64,000 bases of DNA from Paenalcaligenes suwonensis (GTDB taxonomy: Bacteria > Pseudomonadota > Gammaproteobacteria > Burkholderiales > Burkholderiaceae_B): assembly GCF_011290505.1 (NCBI RefSeq), contig NZ_JAANPV010000009.1, positions 117,748 to 181,747 on the forward strand. The letters run 5' to 3'. This document shows positions 1 through 10,272 of the stretch, piece by piece (position 1 is the first letter of the stretch; every line of letters starts with the position of its first letter). Under the pieces are notes generated by a model, which had not been told where the DNA came from, did no database searches, and saw nothing but the letters and a program-made list of their open reading frames with translations. The translations under genes and the position numbers were made by a program.

Positions 1-1
1 A

Positions 2-115
2 CAGCGCGGTAAGCGTGTCACACGGTTGGCCCGAGGCGTGCCTGCGGGTAGCGAATTAGAATACGTGGATGCCAGTACGATGGCATGGGCGTTGCAGGAG
101 CGCAGGGAAACCTGA
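2..115 (+). CDS. recR: Recombination protein RecR, 3' end only (partial)
   Basis: The first 37 codons visible read [20 protein letters not shown] and continue to [18 protein letters not shown] before a TGA stop. The pattern [17 protein letters not shown] is the conserved C-terminal end of RecR, the zinc-finger/Toprim protein that loads RecA with RecF and RecO in recombinational gap repair. The zinc finger and Toprim domain lie before the window. It converges on the transaldolase gene with only 14 bases between the stops, and no terminator is obvious there. Confidence 0.85.
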   Translation, partial: QRGKRVTRLARGVPAGSELEYVDASTMAWALQERRET

Positions 116-129
116 CGCTCCTACTATCA

Positions 130-1095
130 TTACGCTTGCTGGGCTTTAACTTGAGTAATCAGTTGGTCCAGCGTGAGCGCATCTGCCGTAAACAAACGAA
201 TACCCTCAGCCAGTTTTTCTGTGGCCATGGCATTGTCGTTTAAGCGGGTACGGAAGTTCACCTCATTATTAGCACGCCACTCTGGGGCTACGTCTTTGGC
301 GTAGTCAGGGTCTAGCTGCAGCGGTACATCACCTGCTTTCTCTTGCAACTCAGCAAGTAGGGTGGGGCTGATGGTCAGTAGGTCGCAACCGCTTAGGGCC
401 TGAATTTGGCCAATGTTACGGAAGCTAGCACCCATGATTTCAGTCTTGATGCCATAGGTTTTGTAGTAATTGAAGATCTTACGTACTGATTTCACGCCGG
501 GGTCATTCACGCCAGCGTTAGCGGCCTCGTCCCAGCTACTGCCGGCACTTTTCTTGTACCAGTCGTAAATACGTCCTACAAATGGCGAAATCAGTGTGAC
601 GTTAGCTTGCGCACACGCAACCGCTTGGGTCAGCGAGAACAACAAGGTTAGATTACAGTGAATGCCATCAGCCTCTAACTGACGTGCAGCCTGAATGCCT
701 TCCCATGTGGCGGCAAGCTTAATCAGCACGCGATTGCGTGAAATACCAGCGGCTTCATACAGCTCAATGATATTGTGGGCGCGCTCAATGCTGGCTTGGG
801 TGTCAAAAGACAAACGGGCATCGACTTCGGTGGACACGCGTCCGGGCACAATATCCAGAATGGCACTGCCAAAAGCGACCAGTAAGCGGTCACACAGTTC
901 AGGAATACTGGCTTGTGGAGCCGCTTGCACGGTTTTTTCTAGCAGGTAACGGTATTGTTCCTGTTGTACGGCTTTAAGAATTAGCGACGGGTTGGTGGTC
1001 GCGTCAGTGGGCCTGAAGGCCTTCATGGCTTCAAAATCGCCGGTATCGGCCACAACGGTGGTGTGTTGCCGTAAAGATTCAAGCAAGGTGGTCAT
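130..1095 (-). CDS. tal: Transaldolase (class I, TalB type)
   Basis: The 321-residue product has the usual TalB length. It transfers dihydroxyacetone from sedoheptulose-7-phosphate to glyceraldehyde-3-phosphate in the non-oxidative pentose phosphate pathway (cytosol). The N-terminal [13 protein letters not shown] and [12 protein letters not shown] motifs and the Schiff-base lysine in [12 protein letters not shown] (about Lys126) are visible. The ATG at 1095 matches the family N-terminus. It is monocistronic, convergent with recR and divergent from carA, with about 175 bases to the carA start. Confidence 0.97.
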   Translation of the reverse strand: MTTLLESLRQHTTVVADTGDFEAMKAFRPTDATTNPSLILKAVQQEQYRYLLEKTVQAAPQASIPELCDRLLVAFGSAILDIVPGRVSTEVDARLSFDTQASIERAHNIIELYEAAGISRNRVLIKLAATWEGIQAARQLEADGIHCNLTLLFSLTQAVACAQANVTLISPFVGRIYDWYKKSAGSSWDEAANAGVNDPGVKSVRKIFNYYKTYGIKTEIMGASFRNIGQIQALSGCDLLTISPTLLAELQEKAGDVPLQLDPDYAKDVAPEWRANNEVNFRTRLNDNAMATEKLAEGIRLFTADALTLDQLITQVKAQQA

Positions 1096-1222
1096 GGTCT
1101 ACTGCCTTATCACATCAACTACGGGTCAGATACAAGCCACATACTGTAAGCTATTTTTTGTAAAAACGTGGAATATAAACATCTGATTTTTGTAGTTCTT
1201 TCTGAGAAGGCCCAAGTCGGCG

Positions 1223-1228
1223 TATAAT
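1223..1228 (+). promoter_or_regulatory. Candidate -10 element for carA
   Basis: A TATAAT hexamer lies 43 bases before the carA start in the carA/tal divergent region. No good -35 hexamer stands at 17 bases (the best there is TTCTGA), so this is a plausible but unproven promoter. Confidence 0.35.
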
Positions 1229-1270
1229 TGGAAGGTTTATTTGTAAATTTAAAAAATCCGGGGTTTAAAC

Positions 1271-2425
1271 GTGCTGCCGTCTCTCTTTCCTGAAGAGTCT
1301 CATGCTACATCAACTGCAATCCTGGCCCTTTCCGATGGTACGGTATTTAAAGGTATCTCTATCGGTGCAGAAGGCCACGCAGTTGCCGAAATAGTCTTCA
1401 ATACAGCCATGACTGGCTATCAGGAAATCCTCACCGATCCCAGCTACAGGGGTCAGATCGTTTCTCTCACTTATCCACATATTGGTAATACAGGCATTAA
1501 TGCTGAAGACTCTGAGTCTGCAGGCATTCAAGCAGCCGGTTTGGTGGTGCGTGATTGTGCGTTGAAGGTTTCCAATTTCCGTTCAGAACAATCGTTGCCA
1601 GAATACCTCAAGAAAGAGGGCATTGTGGCTATCGCTGGGGTTGATACCCGTAAGCTGACTCGCATACTTAGAGAAACAGGCGCTCAAGGCGCATGTATCT
1701 TGGTTGGCGATGACGCCGAACGGGCCATTCAACTGGCCCGTTCTTTTGTGGGAATGGTTGGTCAAGATTTGGCCAAAGAAGTTTCCGTGCGCCAGCCAGG
1801 TGGTTGGACACAAGGTTCTTGGTCCTTGGGTGGTGGTTTCACCTCTCCAGAATTGGGCCGCTTTAAAGTCGCAGTCTATGACTTTGGTGTGAAGGCCAAT
1901 ATTTTGCGCCTAATGGCTGACCGTGGTTGCGATATCACTGTGTACCCCGCGCAAACACCAGTAGCCGACATTCTTGCTACACAGCCTGATGGCGTGTTCC
2001 TGTCCAACGGACCAGGAGACCCAGAAGCATGTAGCTACGCTATCGAAGCGACCAAAGCTGTACTAGAGGCTAAAGTGCCTGTATTTGGTATTTGTTTGGG
2101 TCATCAGATTCTGGGCTTGGCCGTAGGTGGTCAAACCGTGAAAATGAAAACTGGCCACCACGGTGCTAACCATCCTGTACAGGAAGTAGCATCGGGTCGT
2201 GTGTTTATCACCAGCCAGAACCATGGCTTTGCGGTAGATGCGAACACTCTGCCAGCCACAGCCAAGGTTACTCATATATCGTTGTTTGATGGCACGTTGC
2301 AAGGCTTCGAGCTGACAGATCGTCCTGCGTTTGGTTTCCAAGGTCACCCTGAAGCCACTCCTGGTCCACGTGATATCGCCGCCTTGTTCGATACCTTCAT
2401 CAACCTGATGGAAAAGCAGGCCTGA
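1271..2425 (+). CDS. carA: Carbamoyl-phosphate synthase small (glutaminase) subunit
   Basis: CarA hydrolyses glutamine and channels ammonia to CarB for carbamoyl phosphate, the precursor of arginine and pyrimidines. The product has 384 residues. The N-terminal CPSase_sm domain (about 15-150) holds [17 protein letters not shown] and SQNHGFAVD follows later. The class I amidotransferase domain (about 200-380) holds the nucleophile Cys275 in [10 protein letters not shown] and the His/Glu pair in [11 protein letters not shown] is chosen as start because it gives MLPSLFPE, an N-terminus I recall for Bordetella-type CarA. carB follows after 25 bases as an operon. Confidence 0.96.
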   Translation: MLPSLFPEESHATSTAILALSDGTVFKGISIGAEGHAVAEIVFNTAMTGYQEILTDPSYRGQIVSLTYPHIGNTGINAEDSESAGIQAAGLVVRDCALKVSNFRSEQSLPEYLKKEGIVAIAGVDTRKLTRILRETGAQGACILVGDDAERAIQLARSFVGMVGQDLAKEVSVRQPGGWTQGSWSLGGGFTSPELGRFKVAVYDFGVKANILRLMADRGCDITVYPAQTPVADILATQPDGVFLSNGPGDPEACSYAIEATKAVLEAKVPVFGICLGHQILGLAVGGQTVKMKTGHHGANHPVQEVASGRVFITSQNHGFAVDANTLPATAKVTHISLFDGTLQGFELTDRPAFGFQGHPEATPGPRDIAALFDTFINLMEKQA

Positions 2426-2450
2426 TCCGCCTCGCAGACGAAAAAGTATT

Positions 2451-5400
2451 ATGCCAAAGCGTACAGACATAAAAAGTATTCTTATCATCGGTGCCGGCCC
2501 AATCATTATTGGTCAGGCGTGTGAGTTCGACTATTCCGGTGCTCAAGCGTGTAAAGCGCTGAAAGCCGAAGGTTACCGCACGATTCTGGTCAACAGTAAT
2601 CCGGCCACCATCATGACTGACCCTGCAACTGCAGACGTCACCTACATCGAACCCATCACATGTGAAGCGGTAGAGAAAATCATCGAGCGTGAGCGCCCAG
2701 ATGCTTTGCTGCCAACCATGGGTGGTCAAACTGCCTTGAACTGCGCGCTGGAATTGGCCGATCGCGGTGTCTTGGAAAAGTACAACGTAGAAATGATCGG
2801 TGCCAACGCGGCAGCGATTGATAAAGCAGAAGATCGCAAGAAGTTTAAAGAAGCGATGACCTCCATTGGTTTGGAGTCTGCTAAATCCGGCGTTGCACAC
2901 TCTATGGACGAAGCGTGGGACGTACAACGTCAAATCGCTGCGGAAGTGGGTACATCTGGCTTCCCCGTGGTGATTCGTCCTAGCTTTACGCTGGGCGGTA
3001 CAGGCGGTGGTATTGCCTATAACCCAGAAGAGTTCGAAACTATTTGCCGTCGTGGCTTGGAAGCTTCTCCAACTAAAGAGTTGTTGATTGAAGAGTCCTT
3101 GCTGGGTTGGAAAGAGTTTGAAATGGAAGTGGTGCGTGATAAGGCAGATAACTGCATTATCGTGTGTTCCATCGAGAACTTGGATCCAATGGGCGTGCAC
3201 ACTGGTGACTCCATCACTGTTGCTCCTGCCCAAACCATGACCGACCGCGAATACCAATTGATGCGTAATGCATCCATTGCAGTATTGCGTGAAATCGGTG
3301 TGGAAACAGGTGGTTCCAACGTACAGTTTGCGGTGAACCCCGATAACGGCCGTATGATCGTTATCGAGATGAACCCACGTGTGTCCCGTTCTTCTGCGTT
3401 GGCTTCCAAGGCAACCGGTTTCCCTATCGCTAAAATCGCAGCACGTTTGGCCGTAGGTTACACACTGGATGAACTGAAAAACGAAATCACAGGTGGTTTG
3501 ACTCCTGCATCGTTCGAGCCAACCATCGACTACGTGGTGACTAAAGTTCCACGTTTTGCTTTCGAAAAATTCCCACAAGCCGACTCTAGACTGACCACTC
3601 AGATGAAATCGGTAGGGGAAGTGATGGCAATGGGCCGTACCTTCCAAGAGTCCTTCCAGAAAGCCCTGCGTGGTTTGGAAGTAGGCGTGGACGGTCTGAA
3701 CCAAATGACCACCGATCGCGAAAAACTGCAGATCGAATTGGGTGAGCCTGGTCCAGAGCGTATCTGGTACGTGGGCGACGCTTTTGCCCAAGGTTGGAGC
3801 CTAGAAGAAGTTCACAACATCACCAAGATCGACCCATGGTTCTTGGCGCAAATTAAAGATATCGTGGATATCGAATTGGCGCTGGAACAAAAAACATTGG
3901 CCGATTTGGATAGAGACACCCTTTTTGGCTTGAAACGTCGTGGCTTCTCGGATCGTCGTTTGGCATTCTTGCTGGACACAGCCGAATCTGAAGTACGTAA
4001 AACACGTCATCAGTTGAATGTGCGCCCTGTGTACAAACGTGTAGATACCTGCGCCGCAGAATTCTCCACCAACACCGCGTACATGTACTCCACGTACGAA
4101 GAAGAGTGCGAGTCCCAGCCTACAGATCGTAAGAAAATTATCGTTCTGGGCGGTGGCCCAAACCGTATTGGTCAAGGTATCGAGTTTGACTACTGCTGCG
4201 TGCACGCTGCGATGGCATTGCGTGAGCAGGGTTACGAAACCATCATGATCAACTGCAACCCAGAAACAGTGTCTACCGACTTCGATACATCGGATCGTCT
4301 GTACTTCGAGCCACTGACTCTGGAAGACGTGCTGGAAATCGTACACATCGAAAAACCAGTAGGCACTATCGTTCAGTACGGTGGTCAAACACCCTTGAAA
4401 TTGGCGCGTGCCTTGGAAGCTAACGGCGTACCTATTATTGGTACTAGCCCAGAGTCCATCGACATCGCTGAAGACCGTGAGCGTTTCCAAAAACTGCTGA
4501 CCAAACTGGGTCTGCGTCAGCCGCCAAACCGCACAGCTCGTACAGAAAGCGAAGCGATTGCGATGGCTAGCGAAATTGGTTACCCATTGGTAGTACGCCC
4601 TAGCTACGTGCTGGGTGGTCGTGCGATGGAAATCGTGCACGAGCAAAACGACCTAGAGCGCTACATGCGTGAAGCGGTCAAAGTGTCTAACGACTCTCCA
4701 GTACTGTTGGATCACTTCCTGAACAACGCGACTGAAGTAGACGTAGATTGCTTGTGTGACGGCGTAGACGTGTTTGTTGGCGGCGTGATGGAGCACATCG
4801 AGCAAGCAGGTGTTCACTCCGGTGACTCCGCATGCAGTCTGCCTCCTTACTCGTTGTCGAACCAGATCGTTGAAGAAATTCGTCGTCAAACCGCGTTGAT
4901 GGCTAAAGCCCTGAACGTGAAAGGTCTGATGAACGTACAGTTCGCGATTCAAGATGGCGATGTGTATGTGCTGGAAGTGAACCCACGTGCATCACGTACT
5001 GTGCCGTTTGTGTCCAAAGCTACAGGTTTGCAGTTGGCGAAATTGGCTGCTCGCGTGATGGCTGGCGAAATGCTGAAGGATCTGTGCTTAGAAGCACCTG
5101 CTAAAGACGGTTATTTCGCTGTGAAAGAAGCCGTGTTCCCATTCGTGAAATTCCCTGGCGTAGACACCATTCTGGGACCAGAAATGAAGTCTACCGGTGA
5201 GGTGATGGGTGTGGGCCGCAGCTTTGCAGAAGCCTTTGTGAAATCACAAATGGCGGCTAGCGTAAAACTGCCTGAGTCCGGTCAAGCCTTCCTGAGCGTA
5301 CGCGATGCAGATAAAGCACGTGCCGTAACGGTTGCTCGTGGTTTGATCGCGTTGGGCTTTAGCGTGGTCGCTACACGTGGTACCGCCGCTGCTATCAGCG

Positions 5401-5684
5401 AAGCTGGTTTGGAAGTGAAAGTGGTGAGCAAGGTCACGGAAGGCCGCCCTCACATTGTAGATATGATCAAAAACGGTGAAATCGCTTTGGTTATTAATAC
5501 AGTGGAAGAGCGTCGTAATGCGATTGCTGACTCACGCACTATCCGTACACATGCGTTGGCAGCCAACTTGGCGTACTACACCACTATCGCTGGTGCAGTT
5601 GCTGCGGTTGAGGGTTTGCAGTATATGCGTCATGGCGAAGGCCTGCGTGTGTATTCCTTGCAGGAAATGCATGGCATTGCATAG
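2451..5684 (+). CDS. carB: Carbamoyl-phosphate synthase large subunit
   Basis: The 1077-residue synthetase subunit makes carbamoyl phosphate from bicarbonate, ammonia and two ATP. Two homologous ATP-grasp halves are visible. Each begins with a pre-ATP-grasp loop ([21 protein letters not shown] near residue 12; [19 protein letters not shown] near 565) and carries ATP-grasp motifs ([35 protein letters not shown]). The C-terminal MGS-like allosteric domain (about 940-1077) contains [16 protein letters not shown], the site where UMP and ornithine act in relatives. Full length and intact. The transcript ends at the hairpin starting at 5712. Confidence 0.97.
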   Translation: MPKRTDIKSILIIGAGPIIIGQACEFDYSGAQACKALKAEGYRTILVNSNPATIMTDPATADVTYIEPITCEAVEKIIERERPDALLPTMGGQTALNCALELADRGVLEKYNVEMIGANAAAIDKAEDRKKFKEAMTSIGLESAKSGVAHSMDEAWDVQRQIAAEVGTSGFPVVIRPSFTLGGTGGGIAYNPEEFETICRRGLEASPTKELLIEESLLGWKEFEMEVVRDKADNCIIVCSIENLDPMGVHTGDSITVAPAQTMTDREYQLMRNASIAVLREIGVETGGSNVQFAVNPDNGRMIVIEMNPRVSRSSALASKATGFPIAKIAARLAVGYTLDELKNEITGGLTPASFEPTIDYVVTKVPRFAFEKFPQADSRLTTQMKSVGEVMAMGRTFQESFQKALRGLEVGVDGLNQMTTDREKLQIELGEPGPERIWYVGDAFAQGWSLEEVHNITKIDPWFLAQIKDIVDIELALEQKTLADLDRDTLFGLKRRGFSDRRLAFLLDTAESEVRKTRHQLNVRPVYKRVDTCAAEFSTNTAYMYSTYEEECESQPTDRKKIIVLGGGPNRIGQGIEFDYCCVHAAMALREQGYETIMINCNPETVSTDFDTSDRLYFEPLTLEDVLEIVHIEKPVGTIVQYGGQTPLKLARALEANGVPIIGTSPESIDIAEDRERFQKLLTKLGLRQPPNRTARTESEAIAMASEIGYPLVVRPSYVLGGRAMEIVHEQNDLERYMREAVKVSNDSPVLLDHFLNNATEVDVDCLCDGVDVFVGGVMEHIEQAGVHSGDSACSLPPYSLSNQIVEEIRRQTALMAKALNVKGLMNVQFAIQDGDVYVLEVNPRASRTVPFVSKATGLQLAKLAARVMAGEMLKDLCLEAPAKDGYFAVKEAVFPFVKFPGVDTILGPEMKSTGEVMGVGRSFAEAFVKSQMAASVKLPESGQAFLSVRDADKARAVTVARGLIALGFSVVATRGTAAAISEAGLEVKVVSKVTEGRPHIVDMIKNGEIALVINTVEERRNAIADSRTIRTHALAANLAYYTTIAGAVAAVEGLQYMRHGEGLRVYSLQEMHGIA

Positions 5685-5711
5685 GGTAACCTAGCCGTAT
5701 AAAGTAGTAAC

Positions 5712-5751
5712 AAAACCAGCCAGACCCATAACGGTTCTGGCTGGTTTTTTT
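5712..5751 (+). terminator. Rho-independent terminator of carAB
   Basis: AACCAGCCAGA pairs with TCTGGCTGGTT across a 10-base loop and is followed by a run of T residues, 27 bases after the carB stop. Confidence 0.9.
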
Positions 5752-6052
5752 GTGTTATTTTCTTAGTTATATCCCTGTAAACAAGCGCCTAACGTAGTCA
5801 GTAGTCGCGGGATAGCAAGCGTGTGGCCCAGATAAATTATTCATTAATCATAAAATCTGGTTGCAGGAATTAACGATACAGCAGCGACTCAGGGTTATTC
5901 TGGATACGATGCTTAAGTTGTTGTTATAGAACGTTTTTGCTGGTGTTTTATAGGGAGTATCAAATATCTTTATTGGACGTGGTGTCCGGTATTCCCTATC
6001 TTGCTGTCTAACCTAACTCTAGGCTAGTTATTTTTACAGGGAGACTACCGCA
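5752..6052. other. Intergenic region upstream of the importer operon
   Basis: About 300 bases with no credible ORF. It is AT-rich around 5840-5870 and presumably contains the promoter of the next operon. A purine-rich ACAGGGAGA stretch just before 6053 serves as ribosome binding site. I see no clear operator, and in particular no convincing Fur box. Confidence 0.5.
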
Positions 6053-7372
6053 ATGAAGCTACGCTGTAAACCGTTGTTGGCCGCACTAATGCTGGCTGCT
6101 GCAGGTCCGGCTTTAGCAGGAACTGTTACTGTTATTACCTCTTTTCCCAAAGAGCTAACGCAAGCCTATAAGTCGGCTTTTGAAAAAGCCAACCCAGATA
6201 TCAAACTGGAAATTCTGAATAAAAATACAGTGTCTGGCATTGCCTACGTACGCGAAACTCCCGAAGGCAAGCGCCCTGAAATTTTTTGGGCCAGCGCACC
6301 CGATGCGTTCGAGGTGTTGTCTCAAGCACAATTGCTGGAAAACGTAGCGGATATCGCTAACCCTGCTGTGCCAGCGACTATTGGTAGCTTCCCTATTAAT
6401 GACCCTAATGGCATGTTCTTGGGCCAAGCATTAGCCGGTTACGGGATTATGTATAACACCCGTTTGGTGAAGGCGAAAAAATTGCCTGAGCCCAAAACGT
6501 GGGAAGACCTGCTACGCCCAGAGTGGTTTAACAACGTAGGCCTGACCTCGCCTTCACGCTCTGGTACTACCCACCTGACTGTTGAAACTATTCTGCAGGG
6601 TGAGGGTTGGGAAAAAGGGTGGGAAACATTGCTACGTATGTCGGGTAATAGTGCTGCCCTAACAGACCGTTCCTTTGGTGTGCCAGATGGCGTGAATAAC
6701 GGCCAGTTTGGTGCAGGTCCTGTTATCGACTTCTTTGGTTTGTCTAGCAAGTACTCGAACTTCCCGGTGGAATTCGTGTACCCAGATGAAACGGCTATTG
6801 TGCCCGCCAATATTGGTTTGATCGCAGGCGCAGCCAATACAGAAGAAGGTAAAAAGTTCATCGAGTTTTCGTTGAGCAAAGAAGGCCAAGAGTTGCTGTT
6901 GGCACCACAGATTTCTCGTTTACCTGTGTTGCCATACGAGCAGTTGGATAACGTTCCAGAGAATTACCCCAATCCTTTGGAGATCGTAGAGCGCAGTAAA
7001 GTGAACTTTGACGTAGATCTGTCCCAACAGCGCTACTACATCGTTCAAACCTTGTTTGATCAGACAATCACCTTCCGCCACAAAGAACTGCAAGCGGCCA
7101 GCAAAGCCATTCTTGATGCAGAAGCCAAACTAGGCGCTAACCCACAAGGTCAAGCGGCTGAACTATTGGCTGAAGCGAAGAAATTGGCTTGGGCGCCATT
7201 AATCAGCGCAGAGCAAGTGCAAGACCAAGCACTGATTGATTTGTTTGCAGGCGATAAAAAAGATACTCAGATCAGCCAACAACTGTCTAAGTTGCAAGGC
7301 GACTGGAACAGTCAAGCCAAAGCTAACTACGAGAAAGCTATTGAGCTGGCAAACCAAGCTGCGTCTTTATAA
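6053..7372 (+). CDS. ABC transporter periplasmic solute-binding protein (FbpA/AfuA/PgtC-like)
   Basis: 439 residues with a Sec signal peptide (MKLRCKPLLAALMLAAAG, cleavage near ALA-G) followed by a type II periplasmic binding fold (TVITSFPKELTQAYKSAFEK). It is the binding component of the importer encoded by the next two genes. Iron-binding FbpA proteins are about 340 residues; this one carries a C-terminal alpha-helical extension of about 100 residues (from about 335, rich in Ala, Lys and Gln). Family members bind ferric ion, phosphonates or phosphoglycerate. I see no FbpA-type tyrosine pair that would settle on iron, so the substrate is open. Confidence 0.8.
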   Translation: MKLRCKPLLAALMLAAAGPALAGTVTVITSFPKELTQAYKSAFEKANPDIKLEILNKNTVSGIAYVRETPEGKRPEIFWASAPDAFEVLSQAQLLENVADIANPAVPATIGSFPINDPNGMFLGQALAGYGIMYNTRLVKAKKLPEPKTWEDLLRPEWFNNVGLTSPSRSGTTHLTVETILQGEGWEKGWETLLRMSGNSAALTDRSFGVPDGVNNGQFGAGPVIDFFGLSSKYSNFPVEFVYPDETAIVPANIGLIAGAANTEEGKKFIEFSLSKEGQELLLAPQISRLPVLPYEQLDNVPENYPNPLEIVERSKVNFDVDLSQQRYYIVQTLFDQTITFRHKELQAASKAILDAEAKLGANPQGQAAELLAEAKKLAWAPLISAEQVQDQALIDLFAGDKKDTQISQQLSKLQGDWNSQAKANYEKAIELANQAASL

Positions 7373-7389
7373 GGCGTAGATGTGACACA

Positions 7390-7415
7390 CCCACTCTTCT
7401 AGCCGGAAGAGTGGG
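7390..7415 (+). promoter_or_regulatory. Intercistronic stem-loop after the binding-protein gene
   Basis: CCCACTCTTC pairs with GAAGAGTGGG around a 6-base loop, 17 bases after the stop codon. The following T stretch is interrupted, so it is probably a partial terminator or an mRNA-stabilising hairpin that keeps the binding protein more abundant than the permease. Confidence 0.6.
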
Positions 7416-7468
7416 GTTTACTGTTTTTATTACTGACGCGATGCGAGCAGTCTTGTCGCGGTGTATTC

Positions 7469-9175
7469 ATGGCGCATTCTTTCTCTTCCCGCTATCCAGT
7501 AGGACTAATCATGGCCGCCCTTGTGGTGTTGTCCTTTTTGGTCTTCTTTCTGGTTGTTCCTGTAGGGAACGTGTTCTACACAGCATTTTTAGATGCTGAC
7601 GGCGGCTTTACGCTGGGTCACTTTGGTGCGTTTTTCCACCAAACCCTGCTTAAAGAGTCGTTCATGAACAGCTTATACGTGGCTTTTATGTCCACGGTAT
7701 TTGCTTCGTTGATCGCCATTCCTTTGGCGTACTTGACGATTCGATTTCAATTTCGTGGCGCGCTGATTATTCAGACACTGGGTATCTTGCCCTTGATCAT
7801 GCCGCCTTTCGTGGGCGCGGTTGCGATGCAGCTATTGTTTGGCCGTTCGGGTTCGCTAAACCTGATGCTAGATGATTGGTTTGGCATCACGCTGCCCATT
7901 ATGGATGGTTTAAACGGCATTATCTTTGTAGAAGCGCTGCATTACTTCCCTTTCATTTTGATGAACCTGACCGTTGCTTTGCGCAACATTGATGGTGCGA
8001 TGGAAGAAGCCGCGGTGAACTTGGGCTCTAAGGGCTGGCGCTTATTCCGCCGCATTATTTTCCCGCTGGCATTGCCTGGGTACATCGCCGGTGCATCGCT
8101 GGTGTTTGTGAAAGTCTTTGATGACTTGGGTACACCGTTAGTGCTGGGTATTACCAATATGCTGGCTCCTCAGGCGTACTTGCGTATTACCCAAGTCGGT
8201 ATTGATGACCCACTGGGTTATGTCATCAGTGTATTGATGATTGGCTTCTCTATTTTGGCATTGTGGCTGTCAGCTTCGGCATTGAAGGGGCGTGATTACT
8301 CCACTATCCAAAAAGGTGGCTCGTCTATACAGCAACGTCGTCTGACTAAGCCTCAGGCTTGGTTGGCATACATCTGGATTGCACTGGTGTTGTTGCTGGT
8401 GTTGTCACCGCACATTGGTGTGTTGCTGCTGTCCTTGGCTACGGTATGGAGCTATGCGCCATTGCCAGACGGCTATACCTTGGCGCACTACACGGCGGTA
8501 TTCCAAGAGTCGCAAGGCATGATTAAAAACACCTTGCTGTACTGCGGTATTGCAGCAGGTGTGGACGTGATTTTGGGTACAGCGATTGCCTACATTATGC
8601 TGCGCACCAAAATACCGGGGCGTCAGTTTATGGACTGGATTGCGTCTGCGGCCTTGGCGGTACCCGGCATTGTGTTGGCCATTGGGTTTATGCGTACCTT
8701 TAGGGATGTGAATCTACCCTTTACCGAGGTGGGGTTAACGTCCACATGGCTGCTCATCATGATTGCGTATGCAGTGCGGCGATTACCGTACGCGCTACGA
8801 TCGTGTGTGGCCGCCTTACAGCAAATTAGTGTGTCGCTAGAAGAGGCGGCTGCCTCGGTGGGGGCTAACCGTTTCAATACCATTAGACGTGTGGTGATCC
8901 CACTAATGGGTGGGGGTATTTTGGCCGGTTTTGTGACCAGTTTTATTACTGCAGCGGTGGAATTATCTGCCACGATCATGCTGGTAACACGCGATAGCGA
9001 TGCGCCCATGAGCTACGGTATTTATTTGTATATGCAAAGTGCATCCGGCCGTGGGCCCGGTGCAGCGTTAGGGGTATTGGCAGTGGTTGCGGTGGCAGTC
9101 GGTACCTACATTTCCCATGTCATCGTTGAACGTACGTCCGCGCGTCAGCGCCCAGGTAAGGTGGATCAGGAATAG
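7469..9175 (+). CDS. ABC transporter permease, two fused inner-membrane domains (FbpB/PotB-C type)
   Basis: The 568-residue membrane protein has about 12 predicted helices. Two binding-protein-dependent transport domains are fused in one chain, each ending in an EAA loop (MEEAAVNLGSKGWRLFRRIIFPL near 185 and LEEAAASVGANRFNTIRRVVIPL near 470). Such tandem permeases are typical of ferric-iron and phosphonate importers. The ATG at 7469 has a weak Shine-Dalgarno; an alternative ATG at 7511 has AGGA six bases upstream and would give MAALVVLSFL, still before the first helix. The ATPase follows after 2 bases. Confidence 0.88.
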   Translation: MAHSFSSRYPVGLIMAALVVLSFLVFFLVVPVGNVFYTAFLDADGGFTLGHFGAFFHQTLLKESFMNSLYVAFMSTVFASLIAIPLAYLTIRFQFRGALIIQTLGILPLIMPPFVGAVAMQLLFGRSGSLNLMLDDWFGITLPIMDGLNGIIFVEALHYFPFILMNLTVALRNIDGAMEEAAVNLGSKGWRLFRRIIFPLALPGYIAGASLVFVKVFDDLGTPLVLGITNMLAPQAYLRITQVGIDDPLGYVISVLMIGFSILALWLSASALKGRDYSTIQKGGSSIQQRRLTKPQAWLAYIWIALVLLLVLSPHIGVLLLSLATVWSYAPLPDGYTLAHYTAVFQESQGMIKNTLLYCGIAAGVDVILGTAIAYIMLRTKIPGRQFMDWIASAALAVPGIVLAIGFMRTFRDVNLPFTEVGLTSTWLLIMIAYAVRRLPYALRSCVAALQQISVSLEEAAASVGANRFNTIRRVVIPLMGGGILAGFVTSFITAAVELSATIMLVTRDSDAPMSYGIYLYMQSASGRGPGAALGVLAVVAVAVGTYISHVIVERTSARQRPGKVDQE

Positions 9176-9177
9176 CC

Positions 9178-10266
9178 ATGAAGAAAGTAAGTGTTGAATG
9201 CCGTAATATCCGGCTTGCCTACGGTAAAAATGAAGTACTGAAGGACATTAATTTAACGATTGAGCCCGGCGAGTTTTTTGCCTTGTTGGGGCCATCAGGT
9301 TCAGGGAAATCCACGCTGCTGCGCTTGATTGCCGGCTTTAATCAGCACAACTCCGGTCAGTTGCTGATTGATGGCAAAGACATAGGCAATATGCCTCCGC
9401 ACAAGCGCAACATCGGTATGGTGTTTCAAAGCTATGCGCTGTGGCCGCACATGACGGTGTGGGATAACGTAGCGTTTGGTTTGGTAGAGCGCAAACTGCC
9501 TCGCGCTGAGGTGCGTGATAAAGTGGCCTCGGCATTGGAGTTGGTAGGGTTAGCTGATTTTGCTAAACGCCGTCCTAACCAGTTGTCGGGTGGTCAGCAG
9601 CAGCGTGTGGCGTTGGCGCGTACCACGGTGATTGAGCCGCAAGTTCTGCTGTTAGACGAACCCTTGTCCAACTTGGATCAGAAACTGCGTGTGCAGATGC
9701 GCCAAGATTTGTTGTCGTTACAGCGTAGGTTAGGTATTACCACCATTTTTGTGACGCACGACCAAGAAGAAGCCATGACCACGGCTGACCGTATGGCCGT
9801 TATGGATCAAGGTGTGGTGCAACAAGTGGGTGCGCCGTCCACCTTGTTCGATTTCCCCTGCAACCGCTTTGTGGCGAACTTCGTGGGTACCATGAACGTG
9901 CTAAACGGTACGGTAAAAGAACGCTCGGCATCGTCCATTACCTTGCACGTGGAAGGCATTGGCGATGTGAACTTGCCGTTGACGCACGATGTGCCAGAAG
10001 GCAATAACATGGCCTTGAGTTTCCGCCCGCATACGGTGCAGTTGGAAAGTGGCAATATGGGCAAAACAGACGCTCGCTATTTGTGGATTCCAGGCAAAGT
10101 GGCACGTAGTGAGTTTTTGGGTGAATTCACACGTTACGAAATTGATGCGGGTGACCAGCTTATTGTGGCTGATCAGGCGCACTATGCAGGTTCTTCCTTG
10201 TTGATGCCCGGCGCACCTGTTGCGGTAGGCGTGGAACCCGCGCAAATTCGTTTGTTGCCTGTGTAA
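9178..10266 (+). CDS. ABC transporter ATP-binding protein (FbpC/PotA type)
   Basis: 362 residues. Walker A GPSGSGKST (about 40), Q-loop VFQSYALWPHM, signature [13 protein letters not shown] and Walker B VLLLDEPLSNLD are intact. A C-terminal TOBE-like regulatory domain (about 240-362) follows, as in the carbohydrate/iron/polyamine uptake class. It powers the permease at 7469. The start is set by the two-base gap after the permease stop. Six bases separate it from the LysR gene, so transporter and regulator are probably cotranscribed. Confidence 0.92.
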   Translation: MKKVSVECRNIRLAYGKNEVLKDINLTIEPGEFFALLGPSGSGKSTLLRLIAGFNQHNSGQLLIDGKDIGNMPPHKRNIGMVFQSYALWPHMTVWDNVAFGLVERKLPRAEVRDKVASALELVGLADFAKRRPNQLSGGQQQRVALARTTVIEPQVLLLDEPLSNLDQKLRVQMRQDLLSLQRRLGITTIFVTHDQEEAMTTADRMAVMDQGVVQQVGAPSTLFDFPCNRFVANFVGTMNVLNGTVKERSASSITLHVEGIGDVNLPLTHDVPEGNNMALSFRPHTVQLESGNMGKTDARYLWIPGKVARSEFLGEFTRYEIDAGDQLIVADQAHYAGSSLLMPGAPVAVGVEPAQIRLLPV

Positions 10267-10272
10267 TAGCCG

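Noticed and set aside
2400..4646. Long antisense reading frames over carB (463 and 281 codons)
   Set aside because: They are shadows of a strongly biased coding gene, giving Cys/His/Phe-rich translations without recognisable domains.
5830..5870. Fur box before the FbpA-like gene
   Set aside because: AT-rich sequence, but alignment to the GATAATGATAATCATTATC pattern is poor.
7411..7599. 62-codon plus-strand reading frame overlapping the permease start
   Set aside because: Overlaps the fused permease in another frame, begins in the intercistronic hairpin and has no family features.
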